Assembly: GCF_910584445.1 (NCBI RefSeq)
Contig: NZ_CAJUBO010000012.1
Location: forward strand, 25,737 to 89,736
Length of the DNA stretch: 64,000 nt
Source of the DNA: an uncultured Desulfovibrio sp.
GTDB lineage: Bacteria; Desulfobacterota; Desulfovibrionia; Desulfovibrionales; Desulfovibrionaceae
Direction: 5' to 3'
In this document: one piece after another, positions 61,942-64,000 of the stretch
How positions within the stretch are numbered: position 1 is the first letter of the stretch
How the letters are laid out: the number at the start of each line of letters is the position of its first letter
Made by a program: the position numbers and the translations under genes
Notes under the pieces: generated by a model
What the model saw: the letters and a program-made list of their open reading frames with translations, nothing else
Database searches by the model: none
Told to the model about the DNA's origin: nothing

Positions 61942-62227
61942 GACTTGCCGCCTCCTGAATTTTGGCCCGTAATTTCGCGCTCCGGCTCTCCACTTCCCGA
62001 ACCCGCGCCCGGTGTTCGGCCAACGCCTTTTCCAGCGCCTCACGGGCCGTCATGGCCTCATTCAAGGCCAGTTGAGCTTCCCGTACCGCTCTTTGCCATT
62101 CCGCCGCGCTCTCCCTTGCCGTGACGGCCTGGCCGTGGAACCACCAGCACCCGAAGCCAAGCAGGGCGGACGCCATGCCCGCGGCTATCCATCCGGCCTT
62201 GCCGCCAGCAAACGAGAACAGCGTCAT
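61868..62227 (-). CDS. Inner-membrane spanin (Rz-like)
   Basis: 119 residues: one N-terminal transmembrane helix (IAAGMASALLGFGCWWF) and a long periplasmic coiled coil (EWQRAVREAQLALNEAMTAR...LEKALAEHRARV). It overlaps the Rz1-like gene in another frame. The layout is diagnostic though the sequence is diverged. Confidence 0.75.
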   Translation of the reverse strand: MTLFSFAGGKAGWIAAGMASALLGFGCWWFHGQAVTARESAAEWQRAVREAQLALNEAMTAREALEKALAEHRARVREVESRSAKLRAKIQEAASHDQTVRDWSDKPLPDAVRGLLQSR

Positions 62228-62655
62228 CAGCCTGCCGCTCCTGTTTCATCCGTGATCACCAGATCAAAAGACTGCCTGCCAACCACGGCCCGCAGCTTGT
62301 CCAGCGCCGCGCGGCTCGACGTGACGGCGGGCTGTCCCGCAATCTCACCCCGGCCCAGACCGAGCAGGATGCAGCCCTGCACGTCGGAGCGCAGTCCCTT
62401 TGTCGTGTCCCCGGCAAAGTTGCCGGAATGAATCAGAATGGCCGTTCGGCCCGGAACGTCCTTCACCTCGTACACATCGGGGAACTTCCGCGAAGAATAC
62501 GGGCGGCAGACGTAGCGCCCGGCAGGGATGCACGAGACGCGGACAGCGTTGTCCCGCCAGGGCAGTTCGGCGGTGTGAAGCTCCAGACCTTCCCCGGTGA
62601 ATACCCCGAACGTCCCGGCGTCCGAAGTTGACCTGCGTACAAGCACAAACCGCAT
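62227..62655 (-). CDS. DUF5675-family phage protein of the lysis region
   Basis: 142 residues (MRFVLVRRSTSDAGTFGVF, ELPWRDNAVRVSCIPAGRY, GRTAILIHSGNFAGDTTKG, GCILLG). The His-Ser-Gly-Asn pattern and beta-rich build are those of DUF5675; the family sits where endolysins stand, and enzymatic activity is suspected but unproven. ATG 62655 is preferred over the TTG immediately before it. Confidence 0.7.
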   Translation of the reverse strand: MRFVLVRRSTSDAGTFGVFTGEGLELHTAELPWRDNAVRVSCIPAGRYVCRPYSSRKFPDVYEVKDVPGRTAILIHSGNFAGDTTKGLRSDVQGCILLGLGRGEIAGQPAVTSSRAALDKLRAVVGRQSFDLVITDETGAAG

Positions 62656-62790
62656 CAAAAAACCCCCATGTATTTGCGCGCGAGGCTAACACGGGGGTTT
62701 GGGGGGATGTCACATCTGGGATACAGCAGGGACACAGCCGGGATACAGCAGGGCATACTTGACAGGTTTTGGCGAAACCGCCCGAAAATG

Positions 62791-62813
62791 AAAAAAGCCC
62801 CCTTGGGGGGCTT
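62791..62813 (-). terminator. Intrinsic terminator, minus strand
   Basis: AAGCCCC (62795-62801) pairs with GGGGCTT (62807-62813); on the minus strand the stem is followed by six T residues. It should end transcription coming from the early/replication side before the lysis genes, or end the small-peptide transcript. Confidence 0.65.
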
Positions 62814-62907
62814 GCCTGACGGCTTCGGAGTGCCTATAAAAAAGGTGGGTCAGGATGCTGCTGACACCCTGACCCGGTGGGGCAATCCCCCTGTGTTGGT
62901 AACACAA

Positions 62908-62953
62908 GTTTCAGGCCCCGGTATGGAATCTCACTCCTGCCGGGGCCTGAAAC
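62908..62953 (-). terminator. Long hairpin immediately after the small peptide gene
   Basis: GTTTCAGGCCCCGG (62908-62921) and CCGGGGCCTGAAAC (62940-62953) form a perfect 14-bp stem that begins one base after the peptide's stop codon. It is reminiscent of the GGCCCCGG hairpin behind the peptide gene at 36950. Confidence 0.55.
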
Positions 62954-62954
62954 A

Positions 62955-63041
62955 TTAACGGTTAATAAACCGTTTCACGATCCATGCCACGATAACGCCC
63001 GCCACAACAGCGGCGGCAACGTCAAGCAAGAAGTGCTCCAT
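62955..63041 (-). CDS. 28-residue membrane peptide (Fst/Ldr-like)
   Basis: A textbook AAGGAGGT site lies seven bases before ATG 63041. The peptide begins MEHFLLDVAAA, has one transmembrane run (VVAGVIVAWIV) and ends with the basic KRFINR. This resembles peptides of the Fst/Ldr type I toxin superfamily. The strong start signals and the perfect hairpin just after the stop argue that it is a real gene although it is tiny. Holin-like activity is an alternative. No antisense RNA promoter was identified. Confidence 0.6.
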   Translation of the reverse strand: MEHFLLDVAAAVVAGVIVAWIVKRFINR

Positions 63042-63090
63042 AGGCGGCACCTCCTTGTCCTGGAACTCGGAGGATTGCCCGCCTCAAGCT

Positions 63091-63330
63091 CTAATCCTTT
63101 TCCGTCTGCGGGTAAAGCCGCTGTTCATGGGCGGCAATCCACTCCCAAAGCTCGTCATAGCGGCATTGATACTTTCCGCCCACAAGGCAAATGGGCGCTC
63201 CCGCCCGCTTCCAGCGCATAATGGTTCGCCGGGAAACGCCAATAGCCCTGGCTATGGCCTCGGCGCCCTGATACTCGGTCTTGTCCGGCGAATGGCCCAG
63301 ATGAATAGGCAGGACAATATCACCACTCAC
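63091..63330 (-). CDS. AlpA-like helix-turn-helix protein
   Basis: 79 residues from a GTG that overlaps the previous stop (GTGA). GAEAIARAIGVSRRTIMRWKRAG is a clear helix-turn-helix, followed by VGGKYQCRYDELWEWIAAHE. Proteins of this build regulate phage packaging or late genes; it sits between the RusA gene and the lysis region. Confidence 0.7.
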   Translation of the reverse strand: MSGDIVLPIHLGHSPDKTEYQGAEAIARAIGVSRRTIMRWKRAGAPICLVGGKYQCRYDELWEWIAAHEQRLYPQTEKD

Positions 63331-63764
63331 ACCAGCACCCCCTGTTCCGGCGCGGCCGGTATGGGCCGGATGGTCACAACCGCCCTGCCGCCCGGCGTTG
63401 CCGCGCACCATACCAGCCGCAGATCATCCACCTGCGAATCGTCGGCCAGAACTCCGGCTTCCACCAGACTGTCTAGGAGAGCCTTGGCGTAGTTGTCCAC
63501 GTCGCGCCGCCGCCTGTCCGGCGGATAAAGGGCAACGAACATTCTCACACGGGCGGAAAGCCGGTACTGCGCGTTCTGGGCCATGACTTCGCGGCACACG
63601 GTCTGCTTGTACTTCCGACCGTCCGCCGAAATGAGCGCCTGCACCCTGAACGCCTGTTTGCCCCTGGCCGTTGTCCTTTTCAGCGGCAACGCCACATGAC
63701 GCCAGTAATGGTTGACCGACGGAGGAAACGACACGGCAAACGTCAAATCTGTGGGCCGGATCAT
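63327..63764 (-). CDS. rusA: RusA-like Holliday-junction resolvase
   Basis: 145 residues. PPSVNHYWRH near the N-terminus and DRRRRDVDNYAKALLDSL with DDSQVDDL hold the conserved acidic residues of RusA nucleases, which cut four-way junctions during phage replication and packaging. It overlaps both neighbours by four bases, in an operon with the DnaC-like gene. Confidence 0.88.
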   Translation of the reverse strand: MIRPTDLTFAVSFPPSVNHYWRHVALPLKRTTARGKQAFRVQALISADGRKYKQTVCREVMAQNAQYRLSARVRMFVALYPPDRRRRDVDNYAKALLDSLVEAGVLADDSQVDDLRLVWCAATPGGRAVVTIRPIPAAPEQGVLV

Positions 63765-64000
63765 TTCCGCCCCCTGTGGCTCTGCCAGTCAAACACCAGT
63801 ACCGCGCCGCCGTTGTCCATCAGCCTGTCCATAACCCTGTCGCCCAGATAGTCGCCTATGCCTGCCGGTTCCAGATTGGATATGACAATCGTGGGCTTCA
63901 TGTTTTCATAGCGGCCGTTCAGCACTTCAAAAAGCAGCAGTTTTTCCGTGTCCGTGCCGTACTGGACGCCGACTTCATCCACAACCAGCAGGGCCGGTTC
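63761..64000 (-). CDS. DnaC/IstB-like helicase loader, 5' part outside window
   Basis: The C-terminal ~79 residues of a AAA+ ATPase. A Walker B EPALLVVDEVGVQ begins at the window edge, sensor-1 PTIVISNLEP follows, and a C-terminal GDRVMDRLMDNGGAVLVFDW matches DnaC-type loaders (arginine finger in the R-x-x-D-R-L region). It would load the replicative helicase onto phage DNA. Confidence 0.85.
   Translation of the reverse strand, partial: EPALLVVDEVGVQYGTDTEKLLLFEVLNGRYENMKPTIVISNLEPAGIGDYLGDRVMDRLMDNGGAVLVFDWQSHRGRK

Larger units (their letters stand above)
62656..62954. other. Non-coding stretch with several hairpins
   Basis: From right to left on the minus strand it has the hairpin of the small peptide gene (62908-62953), a GGGTCAGG/CCTGACCC stem near 62846-62876, and an intrinsic terminator (62791-62813). 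A stretch with three GGGATACAGCAGG-like or GGACACAGCCGG-like units (near 62716-62752) looks like short imperfect tandem repeats. No gene is seen. Confidence 0.5.
35605..64000 (-). mobile_element. BPP-1-like podoviral prophage, left portion
   Basis: Almost all genes read right to left, with phage modules in order from the right edge: DnaC-like, RusA, regulator, lysis genes, terminase, portal, Bbp19-like, scaffold, major capsid, Bbp16-like cement, tail tubes A and B, internal virion proteins, tail fibre and a DGR. The combination of Bbp16/Bbp17/Bbp19-like proteins, T7-like tail tubes and a DGR is that of Bordetella phage BPP-1 relatives. The left end abuts a tRNA 3' segment. Integrase and the other end lie outside the window. 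Confidence 0.85.

Overview
The window is high-GC bacterial DNA with several AT-rich foreign patches. The left end points to a Desulfovibrio-like member of the Desulfovibrionaceae: a type III glutamine synthetase followed by a glutamate synthase split into three genes, then a cluster of ferredoxin-containing MinD-type ATPases and NifX/MTH1175-like proteins that resembles the orange-protein (orp) locus of Desulfovibrio vulgaris. This assignment rests on gene content and composition only.

Layout. (1) 1-6.0 kb: a nitrogen-assimilation operon with type III glutamine synthetase (open at the left edge), a class-II glutaminase, an FMN-domain glutamate synthase with ferredoxin clusters, and a GXGXG-domain protein with a ferredoxin tail. 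(2) 6.0-6.3 kb: a nested inverted-repeat element between convergent genes. (3) 6.3-8.0 kb: a gamma-glutamyltransferase on the minus strand. (4) 8.26-11.9 kb: the orp-like cluster (DUF134-NifX fusion, two P-loop ATPases, a NifX-like protein) and a receiver-like protein. (5) 12.1-16.5 kb: a defence and relic patch with an Mrr-type restriction protein, a hipBA module with a visible operator, gene fragments and a DUF2971 protein.

(6) 16.47-35.6 kb: integrated elements stacked at one tRNA 3' end. Two 45-bp copies of a tRNA 3' segment (17245-17289 and 35560-35604), each preceded by a shared block of GGTGGGAA repeats and a hairpin, bracket an island. It carries a tyrosine integrase, RhuM, several decayed genes (an AlbA_2/ATP-binding regulator, an unknown frameshifted gene, a relaxase lacking its nuclease domain), a restriction enzyme with a beta-class methyltransferase, a second DUF2971 gene, and a RelE-like/UvrD helicase fusion. 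The left block is split by a frameshifted IS200-type element.

(7) 35.6-64 kb: the left part of a BPP-1-like podoviral prophage, reading right to left. It has replication genes (DnaC-like, RusA), an AlpA-like regulator, a lysis set (DUF5675, overlapping spanins, holin), terminase, portal, scaffold, capsid and cement proteins, tail tubular proteins A and B, three virion-interior proteins including a 2959-residue polyvalent protein, a tail fibre, and a diversity-generating retroelement (DGR). The DGR has a C-type-lectin-like target gene with a recognisable variable region, a hairpin just 3' of it, and a YCDD reverse transcriptase. I found no template repeat or Avd gene by eye, and the reverse transcriptase lacks its usual N-terminus, so the retroelement looks degraded or incomplete.

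Least expected signals: a small gene with its own promoter and ribosome binding site lying antisense inside the 2959-residue phage gene; two tiny membrane-peptide genes on opposite strands, each with a strong ribosome binding site and each followed by a GGCCCCGG/CCGGGGCC hairpin; and a long AT-rich specificity segment in the methyltransferase.
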